A stretch of DNA of 64,000 nucleotides from an uncultured Erythrobacter sp. (GTDB taxonomy: Bacteria; Pseudomonadota; Alphaproteobacteria; Sphingomonadales; Sphingomonadaceae). The notes below the pieces were generated by a model, which saw only the letters and a list, made by a program, of their open reading frames with translations, was not told the origin of the DNA and ran no database searches. How positions within the stretch are numbered: the stretch's first letter is position 1; each line of letters begins with the position of its first letter. The position numbers and the translations under genes were made by a program. This document shows positions 8,801 through 17,782 of the stretch, piece by piece. Location: NCBI RefSeq assembly GCF_958304185.1, contig NZ_OY284433.1, forward strand, positions 868,001-932,000, given 5' to 3'.

Positions 8801-9030
8801 TGATCGACGAACAACTGCCCCCGCAGTCGTCCCGAACGCACAACGATTTCGCCGCCATCCGTGGTGGTGTCGCTCGCGCTGTCGAGGTCTTCCTGTTCAG
8901 GCTGAGCGGCCGGTTCGGGCTGCTGCTGCGCGGTCGCCGTTTCCTTGGCTGCCAGCGGCAGGGTCAAGGCAAGGGCAAGAGCGCAGGTACCAGCGCGCAA
9001 GCATGCGCGGGAGAGCGGGGAGAGGTTCAT
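5848..9030 (-). CDS. TonB-dependent receptor with duplicated Cys-containing insert
   Basis: This is a 1060-residue outer-membrane receptor. A signal peptide covers about residues 1-34. A TonB-box-like GEIVVRSGR and a plug domain follow (ITDLIAQISARTG, QPVILVNGIRIG, ARVEVFPEEVA, RRVINLILKD), and the beta-barrel ends in the typical terminal aromatic (DLRKLF). The barrel is interrupted at about residues 655-890 by a Gly/Pro/Ala-rich linker and two ungapped ~69-residue repeats (about residues 700-774 and 800-869). The repeats are roughly half identical, and each begins FRxRxC and ends with RxC. The substrate is unknown and no uptake partners are adjacent. The ATG at 9030 is preceded by AAAGGGAC, a good ribosome-binding site. 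The gene is convergent with the flavoprotein and divergent from infA. Confidence 0.9.
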   Translation of the reverse strand: MNLSPLSRACLRAGTCALALALTLPLAAKETATAQQQPEPAAQPEQEDLDSASDTTTDGGEIVVRSGRLRGQLFVDQAPLLELDETAIAAEGVTSITDLIAQISARTGSARGRGGGGQPVILVNGIRIGSFREFANYPPEALARVEVFPEEVAQRFGFPPDRRVINLILKDNYSNRQVDLEYEMPSRGGYARNEQQLGILKIADGGRINANIEIQDTSILTEAERNIAQTEGSTPGVATDPDPARFRSLLADTFGIEGNLSWAKAIIDSGTSLSANLNYDRSESRSLDGLNSVVLRANAADTGVVRTFGADTPLARRSSTDTISTAGSVTKPINGFRLTSTFDGSFSESETEIDRRLSPAQLAAFQNAALAGTLAINGPLPTDTANGFDVARSRSITGSSLTTLEGPLAMLPAGEVLATFDIGLDWQRIESSDTRSATDAALTRRQLSTGANVVVPLTSSREEFADALGSFTLNLQAGVEDLSDFGVLGDWNAGLTWTPFDGLDLSATYIWREVAPGLTALGNPQITNFNVPVFDFVRGETVLADVRTGGNPDLPAETQRDWKFSANWELPFWENSRLAVDYIRNRSDNVVSGFPQITSEIEAAFPGRVTRDATGRLIAVDRRAVSFAETRADRIQFTFSTNGSIGAPAEGEGGRGGGGGRFGGGGGAPPAAAPAAPTTGPAPQAGAGAPPAGSFAAPTAEQREQFMAFRARLCADDGQAFLEKLVAAIDSGADISAEFPGIDPARLAPMLARVRGADGKVDPARLAQFRTRICSIDPTMMGGGAPGAPAGTVSAAIPPQLAAFRERACGPDGTAAIAELVAKIERGEDVSAELPGVDPAFIKMALDRSRLPDGTIPPEALAQFQQRFCAAAPPAQTPGGAPAAAGGAPAGGPAFNPLGGRNFQGWRYFFNLTHTIELANEILIAPGLQPLDQLDGQATGAFGQPRHSSRLEAGLFGKGVGFRLSGIYTGTTRLDGAVGTSDLFFDDIATFNLRIFANLGEVTGKNEGILKDFRVSLVADNVFDAQRKVRDSAGETPINYQPFVIDPLGLYLGIDLRKLF

Positions 9031-9265
9031 GGAGTCCCTTTAATTACAATTCTTGTGACGGGGCGGCTTGTTACCGCTCCCTTGCGGGCAGACAGACTAC
9101 GCAGTCGAACGGCCCAAGGATGCGCGATGCACCCTGAACCGAACCTGCAAATTCCCGAAGTTCGTGGGCCTAACGCACGAGCCTTCCCTTTTGGTTCCCG
9201 CATCGCTAAAGCGCAGCCCCACATCGACGGGCGTATTGTGCGCCGCAACGGACAAAAGGAATTAC

Positions 9266-9511
9266 ATGGCCAAGGAAGAACTCCTCGAAATGCGCGGGCG
9301 CGTGGTTGAGTTGCTGCCCAATGCGATGTTCCGGGTGGAGCTTGAAAACGGCCATGAAGTGCTCGGCCACACCGCAGGCAAGATGCGCAAGAATCGCATC
9401 CGCGTGCTGGTGGGCGACGAAGTGCTGTGCGAGCTGACGCCCTATGATCTCACCAAGGCGCGCATCACCTATCGCTTCATGCCGGGTCGCGGCGGCCCCG
9501 GCCCGCAGTAA
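9266..9511 (+). CDS. infA: translation initiation factor IF-1
   Basis: The 81 residues form the single S1/OB-fold domain of IF-1: [51 protein letters not shown] and [11 protein letters not shown]-1 binds the 30S A site during initiation. The ATG at 9266 is preceded by AAAGGA at 9255-9260, which fixes the start. In-frame sequence further upstream (from 9068) is non-coding leader. It heads a tight cluster with maf, the RNase E/G-like gene and yacG (gaps or overlaps of at most 15 nt), a gene order known in sphingomonads. Confidence 0.98.
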   Translation: MAKEELLEMRGRVVELLPNAMFRVELENGHEVLGHTAGKMRKNRIRVLVGDEVLCELTPYDLTKARITYRFMPGRGGPGPQ

Positions 9512-9526
9512 TTGCGGGCGGCCCTG

Positions 9527-10099
9527 ATGGGCACGCTTCACCTCACGCTGGCTTCGGCATCACCCCGGCGGCGCGAGTTGCTCGGGCGGCTCGGGCTTGT
9601 GCCTGACGCTGTCACCCCTGCCGATATCGACGAGACCCCGCTTAAGGGCGAACTCCCCCGCGCCTATGCCTTACGTATGGGGCGGGAGAAGGCGCTGGCC
9701 GTGGCTGCGCCGGGCCATGTGCTGGCGGGCGATACGGTGGTAGCGGTGGGGCGGCGTATCCTGCCCAAGACCGAAACCGAGAGCGAAGCACGCGCCTGCC
9801 TCGATCTGATGAGCGGGCGGCGGCATCAGGTTCTCACCAGCGTAGTGCTGCGTGCGCCCGATGGCTCGATGCGTGAACGGCTGTCCGAGACCGTCGTGCA
9901 TTTCAAGCGCCTCTCCTCCGAGGAGATCGCCGCCTATCTCGCCGGGGGTGAATGGCAGGGCAAAGCGGGAGGATATGCGATTCAAGGCGCGGCTGAAGGC
10001 CTGATCGAGTGGATCAGAGGCAGCCATTCTGGCGTAATGGGCCTGCCGCTCCATGAAACGCGCGCGCTGTTGAAAGCCGCCGGGTTTGCCATTGGCTGA
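9527..10099 (+). CDS. maf: Maf-family nucleoside triphosphate pyrophosphatase
   Basis: This 190-residue protein is of the Maf/Ham1-like family that hydrolyses (d)NTPs such as dTTP/UTP or modified nucleotides to the monophosphate and pyrophosphate. Motifs are LASASPRRRELLGRLG at the N-terminus, VLAGDTVVAVGRRILPK with the catalytic Asp, and YAIQGAAEGLIEWIRGSHS near the end. The ATG at 9527 directly precedes LHLTLASASPRR. A TTG at 9512 in frame would abut the infA stop, so coupling is possible either way. The stop at 10097-10099 lies inside the start of the next gene, indicating cotranslation. Confidence 0.93.
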   Translation: MGTLHLTLASASPRRRELLGRLGLVPDAVTPADIDETPLKGELPRAYALRMGREKALAVAAPGHVLAGDTVVAVGRRILPKTETESEARACLDLMSGRRHQVLTSVVLRAPDGSMRERLSETVVHFKRLSSEEIAAYLAGGEWQGKAGGYAIQGAAEGLIEWIRGSHSGVMGLPLHETRALLKAAGFAIG

Positions 10100-11069
10100 G
10101 CGATCCGCGCCTGAATGGCTGATCGAGGACGGCATCGGCGAAACCCGTGCCTTGCTGATCGCCGGCGAGCAGGTGCTGGCAGCGAAAATGATCTGGCCGG
10201 GCGAGTTGCAGGCCGGGCAGCCTGCGCGCGGCAAGCTCACAACCAAACTCAAAGGTTCGCGCCGCGGCGTTGCGCTCCTTGAAAGCGGTGTTGAGGCGCT
10301 GGTGGATCATTTGCCCCAAACCGTGACCGAGGGTCAGATGCTCGACCTCGTCATTACCCGCGCATCTCTCGCCGAACGGGGCCGGTTGAAGCGCGCGCAG
10401 GCCCGGGTGGCGGGAGCGGACAACAGCCCCTTGTCTGCGCCCCTCGCTGAAGGCCGCACTGTGCGCCGACTACCGACTGGGCTGTGGGAAGAGGTGTGGC
10501 AGGCGGCTTCATCGGCCAGCCTCGACTTTCCGAACGGCGAGGTGCTCGTCAGCGTCACCCCCGCCATGACCGTGATCGACATCGATGGCATCGGCTCCCC
10601 GCGTGACGTGGCACTGGCGGCAGTGCCCGCGATTGCCCGCGCGCTGGCGTGGTTTGAGATCGGCGGGAATATCGGGATCGACTTCCCCACGCTCGCCGCC
10701 AAGGCTGATCGCCGCGCGGTCGATGAGGCACTGGAGGCTGCGCTGGCGGGCTGGCCGCATGAACGCACCGCAATGAACGGCTTTGGCTTCGTGCAACTGG
10801 TCGCGCGGCTCGAAGGCCCTTCGCTGCTCCACCGCTTTGCAACCGCCCGGATAGGGGCAGCGGCCCGCATGGCACTGCGGCGCGCGGAGCTGGCGGCAGA
10901 TGACGGCACGGGGCGGGTTCTGCAACTGACCGTGCACCCGGCGCTCAAGGCCAGGCTCAAGCCCGAATGGCTCGACGAACTTGCGCGCCGAACTGGGCGC
11001 GTGGTGGAGATTGCGGTCGATCCGGCTCTTGCCATCGAGGCCGCCAATGCCCAGCTTATTGGCCAATGA
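10086..11069 (+). CDS. ribonuclease E/G family protein, short form
   Basis: The 327 residues correspond to the catalytic half of RNase E/G. An S1-like segment covers about residues 20-100. TVIDIDGIGSPRD and GGNIGIDFPTL carry the two aspartates expected to bind the catalytic Mg2+. The zinc-link CPxCxGxG region and long C-terminal scaffold of RNase E are absent, so it may not form the usual tetramer by that route. The start is uncertain: TTG at 10086 or 10092 both overlap the maf stop, and there is no ATG before the conserved WLIEDGIGE sequence. The gene ends ATGA with yacG. A role in RNA processing is inferred from the family. Confidence 0.82.
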   Translation: MPLAERSAPEWLIEDGIGETRALLIAGEQVLAAKMIWPGELQAGQPARGKLTTKLKGSRRGVALLESGVEALVDHLPQTVTEGQMLDLVITRASLAERGRLKRAQARVAGADNSPLSAPLAEGRTVRRLPTGLWEEVWQAASSASLDFPNGEVLVSVTPAMTVIDIDGIGSPRDVALAAVPAIARALAWFEIGGNIGIDFPTLAAKADRRAVDEALEAALAGWPHERTAMNGFGFVQLVARLEGPSLLHRFATARIGAAARMALRRAELAADDGTGRVLQLTVHPALKARLKPEWLDELARRTGRVVEIAVDPALAIEAANAQLIGQ

Positions 11070-11254
11070 CCTTCTCCGCCAGCAAGCCCTGCCCGATCTG
11101 CCGTAAGCCGAGGTCGGAGACTTTCCATCCCTTCTGCTCGCAGCGCTGCAAGGACCGCGATCTGGCGCGCTGGTTCTCCGATTCTTACGCCCTGCCCGGC
11201 GCGCCAGCCGACCCGGAAACGCTGGCGTCCGAAGACTGGCGCGAGCAGGACTGA
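11066..11254 (+). CDS. yacG: DNA gyrase inhibitor YacG, zinc-binding
   Basis: This 62-residue zinc protein has the two knuckles PCPICRKP and FCSQRCKDRDLARWFS, the complete C4 set and the conserved ARW that define YacG. The E. coli homologue binds GyrB and inhibits gyrase (family knowledge). The ATG overlaps the stop of the RNase E/G gene as ATGA (11066-11069), so it is translationally coupled. It closes the infA-maf-RNase-yacG cluster. A tRNA gene follows after 129 nt. Confidence 0.93.
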   Translation: MTFSASKPCPICRKPRSETFHPFCSQRCKDRDLARWFSDSYALPGAPADPETLASEDWREQD

Positions 11255-11294
11255 CGGCAGCGCAATAATCCTGCGCGGCTTTCACAAAACCTAC

Positions 11295-11323
11295 TTGCCA
11301 ACCCCCGCCGCCTTCGCCATAGG
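11295..11323 (+). promoter_or_regulatory. possible sigma-70 promoter for tRNA-Phe
   Basis: TTGCCA at 11295-11300, a 17-nt spacer and CATAGG at 11318-11323 make a plausible -35/-10 pair. They lie about 60 nt before the mature tRNA. This is inference from spacing and consensus only. Confidence 0.35.
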
Positions 11324-11383
11324 GCCGCTCTCATTTGCTCGCCGGGGCAGCCACATGGCTTGATCCCGTCGCTCGCAGCGAAT

Positions 11384-11458
11384 GCCCGGGTAGCTCAGGG
11401 GTAGAGCAGCGGATTGAAAATCCGCGTGTCGGTGGTTCAAATCCGCCCCCGGGCACCA
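11384..11458 (+). tRNA. tRNA-Phe (anticodon GAA)
   Basis: The gene is 75 nt with an encoded CCA end. The acceptor stem GCCCGGG pairs with CCCGGGC. The D arm is GCTC/GAGC, and the anticodon arm is GCGGA-TTGAAAA-TCCGC with anticodon GAA. The T arm is GGTGG-TTCAAAT-CCGCC, containing one T-G pair. All arms are intact, so it should be functional. It lies between yacG and purC on the same strand. Confidence 0.97.
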
Positions 11459-11498
11459 TTCGCTAAAGGCCTAAAGGCGAGCTGGGAGTGCCGACCTG

Positions 11499-12302
11499 AT
11501 GTCCCGCCGCACCAAGATTTATGAAGGCAAGGCCAAGATCCTCTATGAGGGTCCCGAGCCGGGCACGCTTATCCAGTATTTCAAGGATGATGCGACCGCC
11601 TTCAACGCCGAGAAGAAGGGCACAATCAACGGCAAGGGTGTGATCAACAATCGCATCAGCGAGCATGTGTTCACCCGCCTCGCGCATATCGGCATCCCGA
11701 CCCATTTCATCCGCCGCCTCAATATGCGCGAGCAGTTGATCCGGCAGGTCGATATCATCCCGCTAGAAGTGGTGCTGCGCAATGTCGCCGCTGGCTCGAT
11801 CTCCAAGCGCCTCGGCATCGAAGAAGGCGAGCCGCTGCCGCACACGCTGATCGAATATTACTACAAGGACGATGCGCTGGGCGATCCGTTGGTCGCCGAA
11901 GAGCATATCGCCTGCTTCAACTGGGCCTCGAACGAGGAGATGCACGACATTTCCTCGATGGCGATCAGGATCAATGATTTCCTGTGCGGAATGTTTGCCG
12001 CGATCGACATCCGTCTGGTCGACTTCAAGCTCGAATTCGGGCGGCTTTACGACGGCGATTACAGCCGCGTGATCCTCGCTGACGAGATCAGCCCCGATGG
12101 CTGCCGGTTGTGGGACATGGCGACGGGCGAAAAGCTCGACAAGGACCGCTTCCGCCGCGATCTGGGCGGTGAGGAAGAAGCCTACCGCGAAGTTGCGCGC
12201 CGCCTTGGCTTGCTGAACGGTGAGGACAACAGCCCGGGCGAAGTGTTCGACCTGTCACACGCCCGCTCGCGCCTGCGTGGGCCGCCCCCGCTCAAGAAAT
12301 AG
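11499..12302 (+). CDS. purC: SAICAR synthetase
   Basis: Phosphoribosylaminoimidazole-succinocarboxamide synthase joins CAIR and aspartate with ATP in purine biosynthesis. The 267 residues carry the family landmarks: [13 protein letters not shown] near the N-terminus, [44 protein letters not shown] and DFKLEFGR. The bacterial short form is the usual length. The ATG at 11499 follows GGGAG at moderate distance. purS and purQ lie about 5.5 kb downstream, so the purine genes here are near one another but not in a single operon. Confidence 0.97.
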   Translation: MSRRTKIYEGKAKILYEGPEPGTLIQYFKDDATAFNAEKKGTINGKGVINNRISEHVFTRLAHIGIPTHFIRRLNMREQLIRQVDIIPLEVVLRNVAAGSISKRLGIEEGEPLPHTLIEYYYKDDALGDPLVAEEHIACFNWASNEEMHDISSMAIRINDFLCGMFAAIDIRLVDFKLEFGRLYDGDYSRVILADEISPDGCRLWDMATGEKLDKDRFRRDLGGEEEAYREVARRLGLLNGEDNSPGEVFDLSHARSRLRGPPPLKK

Positions 12303-12372
12303 GCTGACAGCCCGGATTGACGCGCTAGTCTCGATACCCGTGTAAACGACCCGAGAGAGACGCCTGATATCC

Positions 12373-15243
12373 ATGCGGAATTTCCCCCTTGCTGCCAGCC
12401 TGCTGCTGGCGCTGTCGCCGCTTGCCTTCACCACCGCGCTCGCTGCGCAGGATGCCCCCGCTGCTGAAGCGACCACCGAAGCTCCCACACCCGTCTGGGC
12501 TTTCGAGGACAGCGACGTCCCGGTTGATACCGGCTACACCTTCGGCCAGCTCCCCAACGGGATACGCTACATCATCCGCCAGAACGCTACGCCCGCAGGC
12601 ACGGCGCTGGTGCGGATGCGGATCGATTCCGGCGCGCTGGAGGAGACCGATAGCGAGCGTGGCCTGTCGCACTATCTCGAACATATGGCTTTCAATGGAT
12701 CGAAGGGCATCCCTGAAGGTGAGATGATCAAGCTGCTCGAACGCGATGGCCTTGCCTTCGGTGCTGACACCAATGCCTCGACCGGGTTCGATGCGATCAC
12801 CTACCTCCTCAACCTGCCCCGCAATGACGAGGCCTTGCTGGGGACCGCACTGATGCTGATGCGCGAAACGGCGAGCGAGTTGACCATTTCGCAGGATGCG
12901 GTGGAGCGCGAACGTGGGGTGATCCTCGCCGAGCGACGTGACCGGGCGGGGTTCCAGCAGCGCAATTTTGAGGACAATGTCGCCTTCCTTGCGCCAGATG
13001 CGCGCTATGGCGACCGCATCCCAATCGGCACGATCGAGGTGCTGGAAGGCGCGACTGCAAGCCAGATCCGTGCGCTCTACCAGCGCACTTATCGGCCATC
13101 AAACACCGTGCTGGTGGTGGTCGGCGACTTCCCTGTGGAGGTCGTCGAAGCGGCCATCCGCTCCCGCTTTGCCGATTGGGCCCCTGCCCCCGCCCCGGCT
13201 GAGCCCGAGGCGGGGCCCATCGACGCAACCCGAAAGGGAATTACCGACATCCACCTCGATCGTGCCTTGAGCGAGAGCGTCACCATCAGCCGCCTCGCCC
13301 CGTGGCGCGACGAGCCAGACACTGTCGCCAACCGTAAGGCAGCGTTCTTGCGCGGGGTCGGCTACGCCATCGTCAACCGCCGCCTTGCGCGGCTGACCCG
13401 CAGCGCCGATGCGCCGTTCCGGGGCGCTAGCTTCAGCTCCGGCGATATCTTCGAAGAAGCGCGGATTACCAGCCTCAGCGTCAGCAGCGTCGATGGCGAG
13501 TGGAAGAAAGGCCTGCTCGCCGCCACCCGTGAGGTCAATCAGGCGCTCACTTATGGCTTCACGCAGGCCGAGGTTGACGAGCAACTCGCCAATATCCGCA
13601 CATCGCTGGAGAACGGCGTAAAGTCGGCTGATACCCGCAGCAATGCCGTGTTCGCAGGTGCTGCTCTGGCGCTTGCCAGCGATGAGCGCGTGCCAACCAC
13701 GCCCGAATGGCAGCTGACCGAATTTGAGCGGCTTGCCCCCGAAATGACCCCGCAGGCGCTATGGCAAGCGGTGACAGCCGATGCCGCACCGCTGACCGAG
13801 CCGTTGATCCGCTTCGAAGGCCGCACCGCGCCCGACGGCGGGGAAGCGGCTTTGCGCATAGCCTTTGACGAAGGGATGGCTCAACCGATCACCGCACCGG
13901 TCGACAAGGGCACGCTGGCCTTTGGTTACACCGACTTCGGGCCTGCCGGGACAGTGGTGTCCGATAGCGTCGAGCCGCGCCTTGGCTTGCGGCTCATCCG
14001 CTTTGCCAACGGTGTGCGGCTGACACTTAAAAAGACCGATGTGCGCAAGGATCGCATCGCCTTTTCCTTCGCGCTCGACGGCGGCAATCTAATGAACACC
14101 AAGGAGGCGCCGCTGCGCACCTATCTGGCCGGATCGCTGGAGGGCGGCGGTCTTGGCAAACACAGCCGGGACGAACTCACCACCATGCTTGCCGGACGTA
14201 GCGTCGCGTTCGGACTAGGGCGCGGCGTCGATGCCTTCACAGCGTCCGCCGTCACCACCCCGCGCGACCTCACGCTACAGATGCAGGTGATGGCCGCCCT
14301 GATAACCGACCCGGGATACCGGCCCGAGGCAGTCGAGCAGTTCCGCAAGGGCATCGAGAATTTCTACAAGACGCTCGATTCGACTCCGGGCCGCGCGCTT
14401 GCGGCAGCGCAGGGCGGCATCATTCACGACAATGACCCGCGCTTCGCACTTCAGCCCAAGGAGGCGTTCTTCGCGCTCGATTTCCCGCAGTTGCGCGACG
14501 TGATCGGAGACCGTCTGGCGTCCGGCGCGATCGAGATCGCACTGGTCGGCGATCTGGACGAGGCTGAGGCGATTGCGGCGGTCGCCTCGACCTTCGGCGC
14601 GCTCCCCGCCCGCGAGGCTGAATTCAATCCTCGCACCGAGGCGCGGGTGGTGACGTTCACTGCCGAACGCGGTCAGCGGATGCTGACCCACAAGGGTGAG
14701 CCCGATCAGGCATTGCTCCACTGGGTCTGGCCGACAACCGATGACAGTGATCTGGCCGAATCGATGCGTCTGAACCTTTTGGCGCGGATCGTTCGGCTCG
14801 AGCTCACTGACCGCCTGCGCGAAAAGCTCGGTCAGGCCTATTCGCCCTCGGCCGCGTCCGACACCAGCGATGACTATCCCGGGTTCGGGACGTTTACGAT
14901 CAGCACATCGGTTGCGGTCGATCAGGTCGAACCCAGCCGGGAAGCGCTGAAGCAGTTGGTCGCCGACCTGCACCAGGCTCCGCTTGATGCCGACATCATC
15001 GAACGCGCCCGCAAGCCGTATTTCGAGGCCTATAATAATTACCTGAAAGACCTAGGGGGCTGGCTGGCCTTGGCGGCAGACGCCCAGAGCGAGCCGGATG
15101 AGCTGGATGATTACTTCGACGCGCCGGGGATCATGGGGGCCATCACGCCCGAAGACATCCACCAGATGGCGCTGAAATACCTCGTCCCCAATGGCGCGGT
15201 CGAGTTCGTCGTAGTTCCCGAAGCATCGGCAGCCACGGAATGA
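12373..15243 (+). CDS. M16 family zinc metallopeptidase (pitrilysin-type)
   Basis: This is a 956-residue secreted protein with a signal peptide over residues 1-25 (cleavage probably after ALAA). The inverted zinc motif HYLEHMAFNG is at residues 100-109 (His100, Glu103, His104), and the third ligand region is ERERGVILAERRDR about 80 residues later. The C-terminal half is a second M16-like pair of domains with no zinc motif, including REKLGQAYSPSAA, as in other two-copy pitrilysins. It probably degrades peptides in the periplasm or is outer-membrane associated; substrates are unknown. The start is supported by the signal peptide. The gene is followed directly by a strong terminator. Confidence 0.92.
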   Translation: MRNFPLAASLLLALSPLAFTTALAAQDAPAAEATTEAPTPVWAFEDSDVPVDTGYTFGQLPNGIRYIIRQNATPAGTALVRMRIDSGALEETDSERGLSHYLEHMAFNGSKGIPEGEMIKLLERDGLAFGADTNASTGFDAITYLLNLPRNDEALLGTALMLMRETASELTISQDAVERERGVILAERRDRAGFQQRNFEDNVAFLAPDARYGDRIPIGTIEVLEGATASQIRALYQRTYRPSNTVLVVVGDFPVEVVEAAIRSRFADWAPAPAPAEPEAGPIDATRKGITDIHLDRALSESVTISRLAPWRDEPDTVANRKAAFLRGVGYAIVNRRLARLTRSADAPFRGASFSSGDIFEEARITSLSVSSVDGEWKKGLLAATREVNQALTYGFTQAEVDEQLANIRTSLENGVKSADTRSNAVFAGAALALASDERVPTTPEWQLTEFERLAPEMTPQALWQAVTADAAPLTEPLIRFEGRTAPDGGEAALRIAFDEGMAQPITAPVDKGTLAFGYTDFGPAGTVVSDSVEPRLGLRLIRFANGVRLTLKKTDVRKDRIAFSFALDGGNLMNTKEAPLRTYLAGSLEGGGLGKHSRDELTTMLAGRSVAFGLGRGVDAFTASAVTTPRDLTLQMQVMAALITDPGYRPEAVEQFRKGIENFYKTLDSTPGRALAAAQGGIIHDNDPRFALQPKEAFFALDFPQLRDVIGDRLASGAIEIALVGDLDEAEAIAAVASTFGALPAREAEFNPRTEARVVTFTAERGQRMLTHKGEPDQALLHWVWPTTDDSDLAESMRLNLLARIVRLELTDRLREKLGQAYSPSAASDTSDDYPGFGTFTISTSVAVDQVEPSREALKQLVADLHQAPLDADIIERARKPYFEAYNNYLKDLGGWLALAADAQSEPDELDDYFDAPGIMGAITPEDIHQMALKYLVPNGAVEFVVVPEASAATE

Positions 15244-15245
15244 AA

Positions 15246-15281
15246 AAAGGGGCTGGCAGGTCACCGCCTGCCAGCCCCTTT
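15246..15281. terminator. bidirectional rho-independent terminator
   Basis: A 15-bp perfect stem, AAAGGGGCTGGCAGG pairing with CCTGCCAGCCCCTTT, has a 6-nt loop (TCACCG). It begins 3 nt after the M16 peptidase stop. A-rich sequence precedes it and T-rich sequence follows it, so it can serve both the M16 gene and the convergent TonB-dependent receptor gene ending at 15324. Confidence 0.88.
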
Positions 15282-15323
15282 CTATTTGGCGAAGCCCCCA
15301 CGCGCGGCGGGACGCAAGGCCTA

Positions 15324-17555
15324 TCAGTACTTCACCCCGATCATCACGCCGATGATACGCGGTTCGTTGACGAAGGCCGTGTTGTTGTTGAAGTCGACCA
15401 CGCCAAGGACGTTGTCTTCATCGGTGATATTGCGCGCGAAGGCGGCGACTTCCCACTGGCCGTCATCACCCGAATAGCCGACCTTGAGACCGCCTTCGAT
15501 GCGGCTCTTGGCGTTGAATTCGCGGCTTTCGTAGAGCAGGAAGTTGGTGTCGCCGAGGTAGACCCAATCGGTGAAGATGAAGAACTCGCCCGTATTGCCC
15601 ACTGGGATGCTGTAGCGGGCGGTGAAATCGCCGCTCCACTCCGGTGCGTTGGGGAAGGGATTGTTGTTGATCAGCGCGCGGGTGCTGCCGCTGATCACGC
15701 GGGTGGGATCGGTGACGGTGCACTGCGCGCAGATGCCCACTGCAAGAGTCGAATCCTTGATCGCAGTGTTGTTGTAAGCCACGCCGAGGGTCACAAGGAA
15801 CTGCGGCGACACTTGGAACGCACCGTCGAATTCAAGCCCCCAGGCCTCGCCCTTGTTTGCGTTGATCAGCTGCACAAGGTTGCCTGCACCGCCGACAGCG
15901 GTGAACTGCGGGTCTTCAACCGTGTAGTAATAGGCCGCCCCGTTCAACCGGACGGTGCGATCCGCCAACTCGCTCTTGAAGCCGACTTCGTAGGAGGTGA
16001 TGTTCTCCGACTGCGCGACCGAGGGCGGGTTGAAGAAGGCGACATCGCGGCCCTGAATCGTCGGCCCGCGGAACGAGTTGGCGATCTTGGCATAGACGCT
16101 GGCATCATCCGAAACGTCTCCGAAGATGCTAACATCCCAATCGAACTGCTCGTCACCCACGCTGCGCGGCTGCGGAGCAGCGCCCGAACGGACGAAGAAA
16201 TCCTTCTGGTCGTCGGTATAGCGCAGCCCGCCGGTGATGCGCAGCTTTTCAGTCAGCTGGTAGCCGACCTGCCCGAACAGCGCCCAGGCTTCGTTGGTGT
16301 GGTTGACCGTGACCGGCGGCGGGAAGGTGAAGCCGACGGTAGTGACGTCGAAATCGCTTTCGAAGTAGAAGCCGCCAACCTGCCAGCTCAGCGGACCTTC
16401 ACCGGTCGAGGCGAGGCGCACTTCCTGCGTGGTCTGCTTCAGATCGATCGAATCCTGCGTGTCCGAGGGGAACGGAATCAGGCCGGGGCCACCCCCGCCC
16501 GGCAGAAACACCGCACCAAAGCCGCCATCGACATCGCCCCGGCTTGAGCCTTCGCTCGTCCAGTGGCTGGTGATCGAGGTCAGCGTCGCGCCGTCGAATT
16601 CATAGGCTGCGGTCAGCGTCGCACCGAACTGCTGATAGTCAGCCTGGTTGCCGCCGCCTGCATCGTAGAACACCTTGTCGCGGTCGTAGTTGGCATTGAG
16701 CTTGTTGTTACCCGGGCCAAGGATATTGGCGCGGAAGAAGGTGGAGGAGCCTTGGAGATCGCGGAAATTGACCGCGGCATTGATGCTCGTCCGGTCGTTT
16801 GGCGTGAACAACAACTGGCCGCGCACCGCGAAATCGGCATAGCCGCCCAGTGCGTTTTCCTGATTGGTGAAGCCGTTGCTGATCCAATCGCCCCGTTTCT
16901 GCATCTGCGCTGCAACGCGGAAGGCCAGCACGTCCTTGGCAATCGATCCGCCGACCGCGCCATTAAGCGAGATCGTATCGAGGCTGCCGAACGACAGACC
17001 GGCAGCGACGCTGGTGTCGTGGCTCGGCTTGATCGAATCGATCTTGACGATGCCCGCCGGGGTATTGCGGCCGAACAGCGTGCCCTGCGGCCCGCGCAGG
17101 ACTTCGACCCGCTCAACGTCGAAGATCGGGAAGCTTTTGAGCGTCACGTTCTCCAGCACCACATCGTCAAGCAGGACTGAAACGGGCTGCGAGGCGGCGA
17201 GATCGAAATCGGTGTTGCCGAGGCCGCGGATATAGAAACGCGGCGCAACGCGGCCGTTGGAGCTTTCGACGTTGAGGCCCGGCGCAGTGCCCGCCAGCGC
17301 GGTGATGTCACCCGCTCCGCTGAAGATCGCGCCGATGCGTTCCTGATCCAGAATGTCGGCGGACACCGGCACGTCCTGAAGGTTTTCCTCGCGGCGGTTG
17401 GCGGTGACGATAATGGTCGCCAGCTGGCCTTCGGCGGCCTCGGCGGTTTCGCTGTCCTGCGCGGCGGCAGGGGCGGCAATGCCAAAGGCAGCGGCGACCG
17501 CAAGCGCGGTCGATCCGGCCCAGACAGCACGAAATGCGGAGTAACGGTGAGACAT
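15324..17555 (-). CDS. TonB-dependent receptor
   Basis: The 743 residues show a signal peptide (residues 1-33, ending APAAAQ), a TonB box region ATIIVTANRREENLQDVP, and a plug domain (FYIRGLGNTDFD, VFDVERVEVLRGPQGTLFGR-like sequence, PAGIVKIDS). A 22-strand-type barrel ends in IGVKY. The EENLQDVP signature and the LRGPQGTLFGRN plug resemble receptors of the IacA/pesticin-type group common in sphingomonads. The ligand is not predictable. The ATG at 17555 is chosen over a start at 17648 because it begins the signal peptide and is preceded by AAGGGGG. It shares a 290-bp divergent promoter region with purS. Confidence 0.93.
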   Translation of the reverse strand: MSHRYSAFRAVWAGSTALAVAAAFGIAAPAAAQDSETAEAAEGQLATIIVTANRREENLQDVPVSADILDQERIGAIFSGAGDITALAGTAPGLNVESSNGRVAPRFYIRGLGNTDFDLAASQPVSVLLDDVVLENVTLKSFPIFDVERVEVLRGPQGTLFGRNTPAGIVKIDSIKPSHDTSVAAGLSFGSLDTISLNGAVGGSIAKDVLAFRVAAQMQKRGDWISNGFTNQENALGGYADFAVRGQLLFTPNDRTSINAAVNFRDLQGSSTFFRANILGPGNNKLNANYDRDKVFYDAGGGNQADYQQFGATLTAAYEFDGATLTSITSHWTSEGSSRGDVDGGFGAVFLPGGGGPGLIPFPSDTQDSIDLKQTTQEVRLASTGEGPLSWQVGGFYFESDFDVTTVGFTFPPPVTVNHTNEAWALFGQVGYQLTEKLRITGGLRYTDDQKDFFVRSGAAPQPRSVGDEQFDWDVSIFGDVSDDASVYAKIANSFRGPTIQGRDVAFFNPPSVAQSENITSYEVGFKSELADRTVRLNGAAYYYTVEDPQFTAVGGAGNLVQLINANKGEAWGLEFDGAFQVSPQFLVTLGVAYNNTAIKDSTLAVGICAQCTVTDPTRVISGSTRALINNNPFPNAPEWSGDFTARYSIPVGNTGEFFIFTDWVYLGDTNFLLYESREFNAKSRIEGGLKVGYSGDDGQWEVAAFARNITDEDNVLGVVDFNNNTAFVNEPRIIGVMIGVKY

Positions 17556-17782
17556 CGGACGGCCCCCTTTTTTGGTTTGATCGGATGGAGAGTGGGTGAC
17601 TTGCCCGTGACATTTTTGTCCGATTCGCGCGAGGCGAGTGACCATCAATGTTGCGTCAAAACGGAGCCCGCGAGGCGTTCTTCGGTGAGTTGTTGCACCA
17701 AGGTTACAATCCTAGGCTATTGACTACCGGTTTGTGACAAGGATTCACCCCTGCCTGCGGTGCACAAGCTCGATCAGCGTGA

